From NCBI GenBank assembly GCA_902702965.1, contig CACRXP010000034.1, forward strand, positions 860,734 through 924,733: a stretch of 64,000 nucleotides of DNA, in the 5' to 3' direction. A program made the position numbers and the translations under genes. The notes under the pieces were generated by a model. The model worked only from the letters and a program-made list of their open reading frames with translations. It was not told where the DNA came from and made no database searches. This document shows positions 33,527 through 43,914 of this stretch, piece after piece; positions within the stretch are counted from its first letter, which is position 1; the number at the start of each line of letters is the position of its first letter. Origin of the DNA: Spirometra erinaceieuropaei (lineage: Eukaryota; Platyhelminthes; Cestoda; Diphyllobothriidea; Diphyllobothriidae).

Positions 33527-33826
33527 CTACCAGGGCAAGCTGAGGTTGACCACGTGGTCTAACTGTTTACATAGGTCGGGTTTCTCCCGCCGTATATAGG
33601 CTGCCTCCAGGTAGCGCAATAACCGAGTAGTTCGTGCTCGAACTAATACTCGAAAAGACGTCTTAGGGTCAACCGAATGGCCACTATCAAGGAGATGTTT
33701 TGTAATGGAAGACCGTGGAGTCTTGTTCTCCTGCTTTAGAAGCCATTTAGGCAGGTGCTCAACTGCTCTGGCTGCCAGTTGCCTTTGCGTTCGCCCAATG
33801 TACTGGCAGCCAGAGCAGTTGAGCAC
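33527..33826 (-). CDS. GIY-YIG endonuclease domain fragment (retroelement type)
   Basis: A frame of about 99 codons. CSGCQYIGRTQRQLAARAVE is the GIY-YIG core (YIG plus Arg and downstream EH in EHLPKWL), followed by SSITKHLLDSGHSVDP and LEAAYIRREKPDLC (Glu of the active site region), ending LSLPW-stop. The YIGRT part is encoded by the palindrome spacer, so only this strand has the full domain; the mirror copy (33755-34054, plus) loses YIGRT. The apparent start codon is GTG, so this is an internal piece of a larger retroelement protein, not a standalone gene. Confidence 0.75.
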   Translation of the reverse strand: MLNCSGCQYIGRTQRQLAARAVEHLPKWLLKQENKTPRSSITKHLLDSGHSVDPKTSFRVLVRARTTRLLRYLEAAYIRREKPDLCKQLDHVVNLSLPW

Positions 33827-34054
33827 CTGCCTAAATGGCTTCTAAAGCAGGAGAACAAGACTCCACGGTCTTCCATTACAAAACATCTCCTTGATAGTGG
33901 CCATTCGGTTGACCCTAAGACGTCTTTTCGAGTATTAGTTCGAGCACGAACTACTCGGTTATTGCGCTACCTGGAGGCAGCCTATATACGGCGGGAGAAA
34001 CCCGACCTATGTAAACAGTTAGACCACGTGGTCAACCTCAGCTTGCCCTGGTAG
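33755..34054 (+). pseudogene. Mirror copy of the GIY-YIG fragment, core destroyed
   Basis: Reads the second palindrome arm. It is identical to the minus-strand peptide from LAARAVEHLPKWL to the stop, but begins CSGCQLPLRSPNV, because the spacer is in antisense. It lacks the YIG signature and is non-functional. Confidence 0.8.
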
Positions 34055-34171
34055 ACCCAACCCCTTTTGAGTTTCGAAATCCCTCGGCATGCCTAGTTCT
34101 CCATTTTCATTCCCATGTTGCATTTTGAAGTTACCATTTTGTCGATTAGTCTACGCGCATTACACGTTGAC

Positions 34172-35929
34172 CTTGCTGTTTTACATCGATTTTCTCTGTC
34201 GAAATGCATGGAAGTGGCTATTGATGCCCTGCCCGGAAAGTCTGTGCAGACCGTCTACGCGTGCCACGCGCAACCCGGTGCGCGACTCGACAAATAAGCT
34301 ATCGTAGGCCACACAGGAATAAGAGCGTCATAACGGCCATATTATGGAGGATCACCTGCAGTCAAATCACGCCTACCTAGGACCGATACAACTTGTTAGT
34401 CGCCAACCTTCCTCGCGACGTCCATCAGCACGTCGTAATTAACTCGAATGCGTCAGATTCCTCGGAGTTGGGAGTGTTTTGACTTGCCGTGAGAATGTCT
34501 TGGAATCGACCTCGCTCTCTCCTTTCCCTTTGCCATGCACTTCTGTGACCTGTCCGAACCTTCGGGCTAGCCGATAACGAGAGTAGATGCGGTGGGAGCA
34601 GGTGAATTTGAGCGCTAGAGCTGCTCATTAAATCTAACTTCAGAACGCACCACACATTCTATTGGCTGCAGTAAGCACCGATGCTGAATGGTAAGACTGA
34701 TGCACCCATCTTTCTTGCACATATCCTCCGCAGCGCATTGGTCATTCGGCTACTCACCATGACCTATAGATGCCGCGGCTAACTTATGGTCCTTATGGTC
34801 CTTCCTTTCCTTTCCGCTCTTTAGACACGCTAAAGCTTGGATGAACAGATGGGGACACTGGGACTCATTTTCAGATGCGTTATGCAGCAACACAAGATCG
34901 GCAAAACACCCGTGTCTGTGTTTTTGACTAATATCTGTGCTGCCAGTATGATAAACCTCTTGGCGCTTCGATACTACTGACTGCCTTTTGACAGTTTGTG
35001 AATATTACGCCGCTTTTGCGCGGTAGCTGATGGATATCATCAAGCATATGCATATATAAACTTCCGTACTATGCAGCGGCGCAGAATTGGCAAAGCATAC
35101 GTGTCTGTACCTCTAGCTGGGGCCAGTGATGCCACTATGGTAGCCCACTCAGTGTTTATGAACAAACTTCCATTTGGACGAATCAACAGGCTAACTTTCA
35201 CGACTCCACAAAGGCGCCTTGCCGAAGTCCTAGAATGCGTCCCTTTCAAAGGAATTTTACGCTCACATCTGGCCTATATATTAACATCCTTCTCGCACTC
35301 ATTGTTTAGTCCTTGTAAGTCCCAGCACCTGACATAGAATAGTTTACCATTGGCGCAGAGTGAAAGGAAGTTCCATATTGGCACTTTTGTGTTGTGTCAG
35401 CTAATGTACATGGTGATAAAACCTGGAACTGACCAAGACCATTATTGATGTAGTGCGATTCTTGGACTTAATTTACAGGACTTATACACGCTAGGAGACA
35501 TCTTTCAACGGCCACGGGAGTTTCAAAGAATTGAGGACGCGGATTTCTGTGATAACTACTATAGGAGGAACGCGAGAATCACTCGACGATGCACATTTGC
35601 AGAATGCAGACGGGCAGAACTGCGTTTCAAATGCTCATACGCACCTCTTACCGCAGTTTGCGATGATACGAATTTTGCGCTTTTACCCGAGGCATATTCC
35701 TCAGAGCTACTAGGGATTGTTCGTCCATATTCTTGCGCCATAGCATCCCCGTTACCGTAGAAACCGGAATACAATATCCTGTCGTCCCGGCGTCCCTCTA
35801 CGTCGCGAATCTGGAAATTTTACTAGAGGAAAAATAGCAGGTTGGACCACTTCCATTTAATCCATTTTCCAAGGCTATTGATGGTGAGATGGCAGGAATG
35901 GAGCCCGTAGACCTTCCTCAAGGAGTCGA
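34172..35929. other. Dispersed R5 repeat pieces, no gene recognised
   Basis: Blocks at about 34880-34945 and 35065-35130 (agattggcaaaacacgtgtc-like) recur at 41590-41650 and 60480-60540. A plus-strand frame at 35071-35337 runs through one of them and is not supported otherwise. Confidence 0.4.
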
Positions 35930-36140
35930 CCGGTATGTTTGGTATCTATGTCACATAAATGCAAATCGAACTTTGAGAGGTCGAGCACATTTGGAGAATG
36001 ACTGACGACTGCCTGCCCAACCTAATATCGCGACGGATCCTCAGGGCTAGGTGCGTCAATATCAGGCTGAAGTCGCACCTTGGAGACCACGCAAAAAGTC
36101 CCCATGTCTGAAATTTGACCACGATCGGTAGGTATGGCGA
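35930..36140 (+). repeat. R6 repeat, copy 1
   Basis: Contains atttggagaatgactgacga, cctgcccaacctaat and ctgaaatttgaccacgatcg. A direct diverged copy lies at 36640-36815. Confidence 0.6.
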
Positions 36141-36199
36141 GCAAGCGGCATCTATGTCATGTTAAAACAAATCCAACGTCGATGGATTTGAAAAGTCAA

Positions 36200-36600
36200 G
36201 TTGGCTAACACTTGTTTTCGGTAATTCTTCGTCAGGCCAATACAATTACATGAAGGAGTGAAAATGTACAAAATTAACAGTGTTTATAGGTGTCTCAAGG
36301 GCAAGTAAGTCATTAACACTCATCTTCCCCGCGCCGCCCGCATGACGAGGTCGGCGGGTTTTGGTCCTTAGAGCTGGAGGAGGGGGGTAGGCGAGTCTTT
36401 GAGTGATGTTCTTGGATTGAGTGCATGGAGTACCCATCACTGTAATCAGGGATTTGAGCGGCATGTCGTCATCACGTGAGGTTGGCGTTGGCCACGGCAG
36501 GGAGAGCGCTTGTGTCAGGGTTTTCTGACAGCATAACACCGGATTCGCTAGCCGTATAGCCACCGCCTCGGCCGTTGCTAGTGTTAAAGGAACTCAATGG
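36200..36600 (-). mobile_element. Possible PLE-family terminal region
   Basis: Shares ggctaacacttgttttcggt and caggccaatacaatt with 29630-29700. On the minus strand it gives GGCCTGACGA and CGAAAA (36215-36235), a hammerhead-like pair with almost no helix II. The coding frame at 36246-36563 is not recognised. Confidence 0.35.
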
Positions 36601-36639
36601 ATTCCTCAAGTTTAACACCAGACTTGCGGAGGTACATGT

Positions 36640-36815
36640 GACGAGCAAATTCGATGGATTTATGAAATTTGGAGAATGGCTGACGACTACCTGCCCAACC
36701 TAACATCTTCGCAGATCCTCTAGGCAAGGCGCATTAGTATGACGTTGCAATGACACTTCGATGACTAAACGCAAAAGTCGCCATATTTGAAATGTGGCCA
36801 GGATCGTCAGGCAGT
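36640..36815 (+). repeat. R6 repeat, copy 2
   Basis: atttggagaatggctgacga, cctgcccaacctaac and tgaaatgtggccaggatcg, in the same order as copy 1. Confidence 0.6.
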
Positions 36816-37624
36816 AACTTCGCAAGCCAACTGAGTACAGGAAGCAAAAGTGAAGTCAGAAGTACGCAGGATCTGGACGTGCCGTATCACTACTGTCAGT
36901 GTATGATCTCCTGTGAAAATAACCCACAATGCAGCATCACTTTGTAGTCTAGACTCGGCCCTTTGATACATGTCCGCAGCCGAGGCTTCCGGAACTCCTT
37001 CATGGCTCAGGTGAAAACCGTCAGTAGTTAAGATAAAATGCTGATGTGTCCTCATTGTGGTCACGCGTTTCAGTCATGTATTGGCCTCCCCTATCTCCGG
37101 GAAATATGGCGCATCATGACTGGAGTGGCAGTGACTGCATCTCTGGCTAACGCAACATCATTGGTTCAAATATAGCTTCTGTCCTCATAAAATACTGCGA
37201 TTAAATCTACGACACATCCACTGAAGGGCTGTACTAACGTTAGATGACGACTCCTGACGTGCCAACTAAAACACCAAACTTCCCTACCGACTCGACAGTC
37301 CATTGGAACGTGAGGACAGTGCTGACGTACCACGATGGTTTTGCGCATTCATATAATATTAAATGCCTGATGCCCGAACTCACCACGACGGGTTGAAGAT
37401 GGAAGCTAGTAAGTGGGACAACACAGTGGCAGTCTTCTACTTCGGCGTCTCGCAGGCTCCCGTGGTGGGAGGCGACTTCGCGATATGTTGACCCTCACGT
37501 CCTACTTAGTCCTCAATTGACTTGACTGACACGACAAGTTAGTAGTTGTGGTTCAGAAGGCTGCCAGCAGATGGGACAATCAGGCCCCCACAATGAAACG
37601 AGGGCCAGATCATGGTGGCATGCG
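36816..37624. other. No recognisable feature
   Basis: No motif, splice-site pair or repeat partner seen. Confidence 0.4.
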
Positions 37625-37922
37625 TAGGTGAGAATGATATTACTGACAAAGACAAGGGAATCTGGAATGACCATTTCTGGCTTATTAGCCGTCGTCAGCC
37701 AGTCATACCCAACCCCGAAGTGTGGCACACCCGAGGCTCGAACTCGCGATCTGTTTGTTAGAAGTCCACGCCTCTACGCACGACGGCTAATAAGCCAGAA
37801 ATGGCCATTCCAGTCTCTCTTGTCTTTGTCGGCAATGCCATTCTGCCTATATATCATGCGCCGCTGTACGGCTGCTGGTTGTTAGAATTTCACGCCTCTA
37901 ACCACTGAGCCACGAGCCCGTT
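37625..37922 (-). mobile_element. SINE1, rearranged copy
   Basis: The reverse complement begins with an A-box block (CGTGGCTCAGTGGTTAGAGG), then body sequence (ggcattgccgacaaagacaa, ggcttattagccgtcgt). It then has a tRNA head again with ggacttctaac and B box GCGAGTTCGAGCCTC, then body once more. It looks like one SINE1 inserted into or recombined with another. Confidence 0.65.
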
Positions 37923-38104
37923 GCCCTGAACTGTTTAGGATCCTTCGCCGCCATATCCACATCCTGCCTTTGCCCTGCAATCGAAACAGGCTGATGTGTT
38001 AAAAAACTAAAGGGCGCTGCGGAACCATGAACAATTTCATGCAAAAGCACCACGGCGCCCAGTGGTGGTTCAGATCGCTTGAGATGAATGCACATTTGTG
38101 CGGA

Positions 38105-38345
38105 TAAAACCTGACAGTTCGGGCGTCGTTACCGATGATGTCCACCGTGTGCTCCACAACAAGGCGATAGCACGTACAGTGAATAGCGGGTGAGTTAGTT
38201 TGTAGTGATGGCAGACTTTCGATGCATCTACCGCACTATCTCCTGTTTCCCCAATTGGACCCCGTGTCAAGACAGGGTTAAGTAGACTGGCGGTGGAAGA
38301 GGGCACGGGTGACTAGCGCGGCGTAGATCCGCATCTAGGCGTACC
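38105..38345 (+). repeat. R2 dispersed repeat
   Basis: gatgtccaccgtgtgctcca, cgatgcatctaccgcactat, ggaccccgtgtcaagacagg and gaagagggcacgggt follow the R2 order. It ends in a C-rich run at 38352-38362. Confidence 0.7.
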
Positions 38346-38941
38346 ATCTGACCCCCCCCCGGCCCACAACGTACGACTGACCAGGATTGAACACAACAAG
38401 AAAGATAGCGGCCCAGATCCTACTAGGTTGAAGTGCCATAGGGGGCAAACTCAGATGTAACCATTGCAGCCTGACTCTCAGACCGCCAGCCAGTGGGCCG
38501 ACTTCAAGGTCCGAGTCACCCCGTCAGTCGACAACCTTCAAAGGCACGGCTTTTGGCGCACCGGGATAGTTTTAAACGCCTCAGACCGTTTGTAGTGAGG
38601 AATGTGTGCTGAGACGGTCGACTTCACTTTTCCCCCCACTCCCAGACACTAGTCCACTGTCCGAGCCGGTCAAATGTCTGATGCCAGAAGTGGACGCAGA
38701 GGGCCCGTCCATAAAACATCTTAAGCGTTTAACGCACATCTTTTCAAACCGAAATTACCCCACAGCATTGGAGGCGTTCTTTGCTTACGGCGATAAAATT
38801 GGTCACCACTTGGATCGACAACGTACTATGACATCAAACATATCGGTCATATCATGCTCCGTCATACGACATATCATGCTTTCCAATGCATTGTCTATAT
38901 TCTAAGGACCGATAAACAAACACGTATGAATTAGTTCAACT
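38346..38941. other. No assigned gene
   Basis: A plus-strand frame (38606-38905) contains PSIKHLKRLTHIFSNRNYPT but I do not recognise it and see no splice or start context that supports it. It lies just past the 3' end of GST-1 on the other strand. Confidence 0.35.
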
Positions 38942-38947
38942 TTTATT
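38942..38947 (-). promoter_or_regulatory. Polyadenylation signal of GST-1
   Basis: AATAAA on the minus strand, 70 bp downstream of the GST-1 stop codon (39018-39020). Confidence 0.6.
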
Positions 38948-39017
38948 CGAGTTAAAATAAAAGTGCCTATAATGAGAGTTGACTAGGTCTCGTAGACGTT
39001 TACATGCGTTAGACCTC

Positions 39018-41510
39018 TCAACGCCATGCGGCCGCAGGGTTGTTGAAAGGACGGGCAATGTATGCGTCCGACTTCTGGAATGCGTTGATTGGCTCCAAAT
39101 CCTGAAAGCAAACCATAGTCTCATAAGCAACAGAAGGACGTTTGACTTTACAAGTACTCCTAATAAATTGTTCGCTTAGAAGCATGAATGAGACTTTAAC
39201 AAAGCAGCATTCGGGTGTGAAAATAGGAGGGAGAGGAATCACAAAATATGCGTTTACGAAACAAGCACAAGACTCGTACGTTAATAGGGAATTCCGCTGC
39301 AATAGTTATTAAGAGATAACCGAAAATTCCGTGGACGTGGCGATCGAATTAACGCGTCGCTTCACCAAATACTTACCGTACACGCCCCGCAGATAGGCTG
39401 CGATGCACTGTTCCGCGGAAGTGCTCTATGCAATCACAGAACACACTGTATACCCGGATGTACGTTTTAGAGGAAGTGTACCCATTCGAAGAAGAATTAC
39501 TGTTGTCACCTTCAAAAAAGGGCTGGAAAGAAAGACTCGACCGTTGTGAAAGCCACTGTTACTCATGAGAAAGTGTTATCGATTTCATATTATTGATTGT
39601 TCACTGTTAAGCGACGATCTAGATTAACTCTAGAATCCGATATATTTGAGTAAAACTGGTCTTCCCACCTTCGTAGTGAAATCGGGATGAATGTGTAATA
39701 GACACCCTAAAGGGATTGCTGTCAATACTAATACTACTACGGTCACAGTCGGCACCAAAAAATTCTCCCGCAACTACGATCCTTTCTATACAGAATCAAT
39801 TGCCAATTTAAAGTGGGTCATATAGATCAAATCCGTCACTGCATGCAATTGAAAACAGCTCCAAATTATGATAAGGTTCCGACGCATTTTGAAACTGATA
39901 AATGAGAGCTAACGGGATTCACTTAAGAGATAAACAGTTGAATCACTTAGCAAACTGTAACACTGAGAGGGAAAATGCCTGAGGGCATATGAAAGTAAAA
40001 GGCGAGGCTTACCTCAAATCTGCCCATATAGTCCCCCAAATTTTGGAATTTATTTAGGCAAGTGGGCTCCAGCGATCTCAATGAATCCAAGAGTTCATAC
40101 ATGGTGAAGTCCGCATAATTGATCTGCATGTTGAGAAACAATAACATTCAGCGCGTGTGACAAGAAAAAAGCATCATCTGCAGGCCTGAAATGGGATTGT
40201 ACGCGTGCATATTCTTCACAGAGCCTCCGACGTCGTGAATCATGTGTATTTTTAATAAGGTCGCGTTTCCGTTTAAGTCAACGTAGTCGTCCTCTAACAC
40301 GTAGGTCTTTGTCTTTGCGAAACTTCGATCGAAGTTTTGGAGAGGACGCGTCATGAGCTCTTGTTACGACTAACATGGTGACAAAAAGCTACAGCTACAA
40401 CCTTTCAAAATCTTGCCAACATGCCTAGGATGGGTCAAGTACTGCCGAAAGCGGATAGACTGGAATCGGTAAGTTAAGTCGCGTTTGTCAGAAAGCTGTG
40501 AGAGGTTGCTAAATAATTATACATCTTGAAGATGCAGGCCAGCAACATAATCGGCGCAAGCAGTTGGACAAAGACAAAATGGACTGCAAACAACGGAGTC
40601 ATGCTCGCTCTTCAAAATTTACAACGTTATGTTGTAATAGTCTACATTTGTAAAACAATGGTTGCTTTGCAAACAAATCGCACTCTAATTTAAGCTAATA
40701 TTGACCCTCATATGCGCATTATAAGATAAGAAGTTGGAAAGACATTGCAGATGGAAGGTGGCGAGATCATAAAAATGTTAGGTGGATTGAGCAATTACCA
40801 CTTCGCCGGTAAGCCAGGGTTTTTCGCTCAGATAATTGGACCACAATTGTAGCTTTGCAGGCAAACCGTCCAGAAATCCTTGCTTGAGGTTCTCCTGTTA
40901 GAAACAAAATAGTTTGGCGATACGCTTGATTGGAAGAAGGGACCGGGCGGACGAAATGAAGTCTTAGACATAGCCGTACAACGAAATACGACGGACTTAC
41001 GAAGTCTGGGTTATAGACAAGAAGACGAAGACTGGCTCTAAGATCCGACAATTCCGCTTGCAGCATGTGCAGAATAGCACGTTCTTTTGCAGACGTTGGA
41101 ACTGAAATTCAAAATGCCTTGTGGAGAGTCAAAAACGTCAACATCTAAGGTGAAGCCACGGATTTGTAAACGATCCAAAGCAATGGATGCGGCGAGGAAC
41201 AGGAAATAAGAAACTTACGCATTTTATGCCTGTCGGCCACATATTCCAAGATGGCACCTGAATGAGTGATCCGGAATTCACCATCGATCAAGTATGGCAG
41301 CAACGTAAATGTGTTGTACGCAAGGTCGACTTACATTAGGGAAGTCAAGGTCCTTGTCGAATTTACATTTAGACCACACTTCTTTGGAGAAATTGGGGGC
41401 TGGAAGATAGAATTAAGACTACAAAACATATTACGTCCACCAGCTTCATACAATTCCTCAATATACTCTTCACCGCAATAGTGGAGGAGGAGGCGGATTG
41501 GCTGTGCCAA
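39018..41510 (-). CDS. Mu-class glutathione S-transferase gene (GST-1), first exon not found
   Basis: Seven exons, in transcription order: 41510-41435, 41399-41335, 41300-41219, 41101-41001, 40894-40799, 40123-40013, 39101-39018. All phases agree, giving 204 codons plus stop; a missing first exon of about a dozen codons (M...RG with the catalytic Tyr) would give the usual ~217 residues. Landmarks: LAQPIRLLLHYCGEEY, KFDKDLDFPN, LPYLIDG (cis-Pro loop binding glutathione), GAILEYVADRHKM, MLQAELSDLRASL, WLTGEVINYADF, SLEPTCLNKF, AYIARPFNNPAAAWR-stop. The enzyme conjugates glutathione to electrophiles in the cytosol and is a main detoxification enzyme of cestodes. Introns are 35, 34, 117, 106, 675 and 911 nt. 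The 34-nt intron lacks a normal AG acceptor, and His replaces the usual Gln before Ser-Gly-Ala-Ile. All other donors and acceptors are GT-AG. Confidence 0.93.
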
Positions 41511-41569
41511 CTAAAAAGGGAAGCAAAATGTGGTTGCCCCTCATCACCTCAAAACCAAGTATTATACTG

Positions 41570-41680
41570 AACACTGACTAATGGCAGCTGTGTCACGCAG
41601 CGGCAAAATATTGGCGAAACACGCGTCTGGTCTTTTAGTATGTATCTATGCCGGAAGCACTGTGTAATATCTTTATCATA
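41570..41680 (+). repeat. R5 repeat fragment upstream of GST-1
   Basis: tgtcacgcagcggcaaaata, ttggcgaaacacgcgtctgg; related blocks at 34.9, 35.1 and 60.5 kb. An (AT)n stretch follows at 41681-41688. Confidence 0.45.
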
Positions 41681-41699
41681 TATATATATGGTTTCTTGG

Positions 41700-41910
41700 A
41701 TGGCTTGAGATATCCGCACGATGCTGTCGCAGCAAGGCCGGTGTACTCAAGTCAACTGATGGTACTCAGACAGTAGTGGTCGAACACTCCTAGTTTCTTT
41801 TCTACTTCGACGTGCAAAACCCAGCATTCACAGTCGTAGAGGTCTGAAAGGATGGATTCTCAGTACATACATTTCTGTGTGGCGATGCAAATGTCGCGTC
41901 GGGTCCATGA
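41700..41910 (-). mobile_element. Short LINE remnant
   Basis: Matches 58490-58690 in order (cgatgctgtcgcagca, agtagtggtcgaacactcc, gcgatgcaaatgtcgcgtcg), a piece of the C-terminal part of the LINE described at 58355-59703. No open frame remains. Confidence 0.5.
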
Positions 41911-42272
41911 ACAATGTAAAGACTGTGATAATTTTGCGTGCAGCATCTTTTCAGGAGGGATGTCACTAGGATTATAAGAGCTCATAAAACTGCGTGCATG
42001 AGGTGTGCCGGTGGTTCACTGGATTGTTGTTCAAACCCCAGGACAGCGATGATGGGATGAGTTGCTATAGGGGGGCCTCAAGGTAGCACGCCATAATGAT
42101 AATTTCGAACTTCATGATACGTCAGAAACGGGTACCCACTGATGTCATGGTTGGCAACCTCCGACAGAAGTCCTGCTACCTACTATACGATGGTATCGGA
42201 CAATCCGTAGCGTACAACGGTGCCCGCCCTTCCCTGATTACCAATATGCTCAGTCCAACGACGGCATCCTTA

Positions 42273-42314
42273 AGATGTTAACTTGAATCCTTATAAGGAT
42301 TCAAGTTAACATCT
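42273..42314. repeat. Perfect 42-bp palindrome
   Basis: Self-complementary without spacer, centred on ccttataagg; outside it pairing fails at once. It would form a cruciform or a 21-bp hairpin. Confidence 0.9.
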
Positions 42315-42490
42315 GTTATAGTCATCATAGTAGGCAATCCGAAGTCATCTTAAAAAGCTTACAATAAATCTCATCCCAAGGCGAGGGTCTGATCATAAAA
42401 ATCAGAACTAAGATCAAGTCTTCACTGTTTCAACGTTTTTCCAAGTCCAAAAATAGAGTATGTAAACAAACGGCAAACTTTAGATAAAAG

Positions 42491-42535
42491 TCTAGCAAAA
42501 ATCGAAACGTATGTTTCGATTTTTGCCTAGACTTC
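42491..42535. repeat. Long hairpin with 4-nt loop
   Basis: AAGTCTAG CAAAAATCGAAAC pairs with GTTTCGATTTTTG CCTAGACTT around a gtat loop, with a single bulged base. A smaller palindrome, TAACACGTGTTA, follows at 42539-42550. No transcript or element context is apparent. Confidence 0.8.
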
Positions 42536-42559
42536 TCTAACACGTGTTAGCTAACACGT

Positions 42560-43914
42560 TAAGTGGCATCACTAAATGAAACGGAGATACCAGAGAAAGT
42601 CAATAAGACATGCGCCGTGTCTGGTACCTGACACCAGAGACCTGTCTCTGTTTTTCACCTGCAGTTTTTTGGAAACATCGAGGAAAAACAAGTCGGAAGC
42701 GAGGTCTTCCGATAATCTGTTGTAAGAATGGGGAAAACTCGGTTTCTATTTGCTAGAATGGTGCTATTTGAGGATTTTGATGATGCATTCATAATATCAA
42801 CTACTGATGAGTACGGAAAAAAATTAACTAAGAAATATTTAAAGAGAACAATTATCACAGATAAGTTTCATAAAATTACCCCGCGGATATTCCAATAACC
42901 GAGAACGGGAGGTTGCGACATGTCTCGCAGAGAACTGGAATTACGTGAACAGCTACCGCGTCAGCGAAACTACCAAGCATTTAAATACGTGTAGCTGGTG
43001 TTCTGACCTTGATGTTGTTTTGATCGATGGAACGGATGGTCTCACCTCCGTTGAAGGGTGATGGGACATTTTACTCCGATGTATTGATGACGGGCACCGT
43101 GTACACCCTCCATGGTCACTCCCAACTTCACCTCGTATATGAGACCAGCAAAAGTTTAATGAATCTCACTTCTATGGAAAAGTATCTTTGCAAGGCCCTG
43201 TCTATTAATTCTCACTAGCCCTCTCTGAAATATCCTTTTCTTACATGAGAGTGTTGATTATGGGTTAATCAAAAGATTTAATCCGGGCATGTTTGCTTTT
43301 CAGACGTCATTGTGACAAGCAAACATGGAGTATCCATTTATGAGGCTATTATCGCCTAAATCTGAACTAGTCTATGTCTTGGCCGTTTCTATTTTCTGAA
43401 AAAGCACAAAATTATGACAATAATAACAGATTTATGGAATAATCTTGCCCTTACTCCACATAGAAATTTAGTAATGGTATCCTCAAGCGAATCTTGGGAC
43501 GAATAGGCAAGCAGGTAGTATTGGCGATAATCGTTCATAACTGGACTTTGACAGTTGGAGTCGTCAATGAAATGAGATGTTTACATAAAAAAGAGAAATA
43601 AATGAAAAATGCGCGTTTTTTAACACACCCCACACATGGAAATAATGTTGGGTGGGACAGTACCGCCATTTGCTGAGGACTAATGAGGACTTATAGCATT
43701 CCTCTCCATAGAGAAATTAATGAACCAGAGAAGGCGTATTGCGCACCAAAGCCAGGTTGATGTAAGCATTATATTAATTGGCCAACGGAAGAAACAATCG
43801 GCAATGTGGAGAAAGAGAAGGCTACACGGAGATCTCAATAGTTTGCTTGTGGTCAAACAGAGGAAGTACGTTAGGGGACGGCAATATACCCCCTGCAGAG
43901 GACAGGAGACATTT
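42560..43914. other. No recognisable gene
   Basis: Upstream side of GST-1. I searched for the missing GST first exon (a short frame ending in Arg-Gly before GT) on the minus strand up to about 43.2 kb and did not find a convincing one. Confidence 0.4.

Larger units (their letters stand above)
33410..34171. repeat. Near-perfect palindrome, 370-bp arms, 22-bp spacer
   Basis: Every base tested from 33410 to 33779 pairs with 34171 down to 33802 without any indel (coordinates sum to 67581). I noticed one mismatch (gat versus gac, near 33444/34137). The spacer 33780-33801 is unpaired. Identity stops abruptly at 33409/34172. Both arms contain the same GIY-YIG coding sequence facing the centre. Confidence 0.95.

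Noticed and set aside
39361..39440. Additional GST exon in the last intron of GST-1 (frame ending before GTAAGT)
   Set aside because: The peptide does not match any part of a GST and the flanking exons already join in frame.
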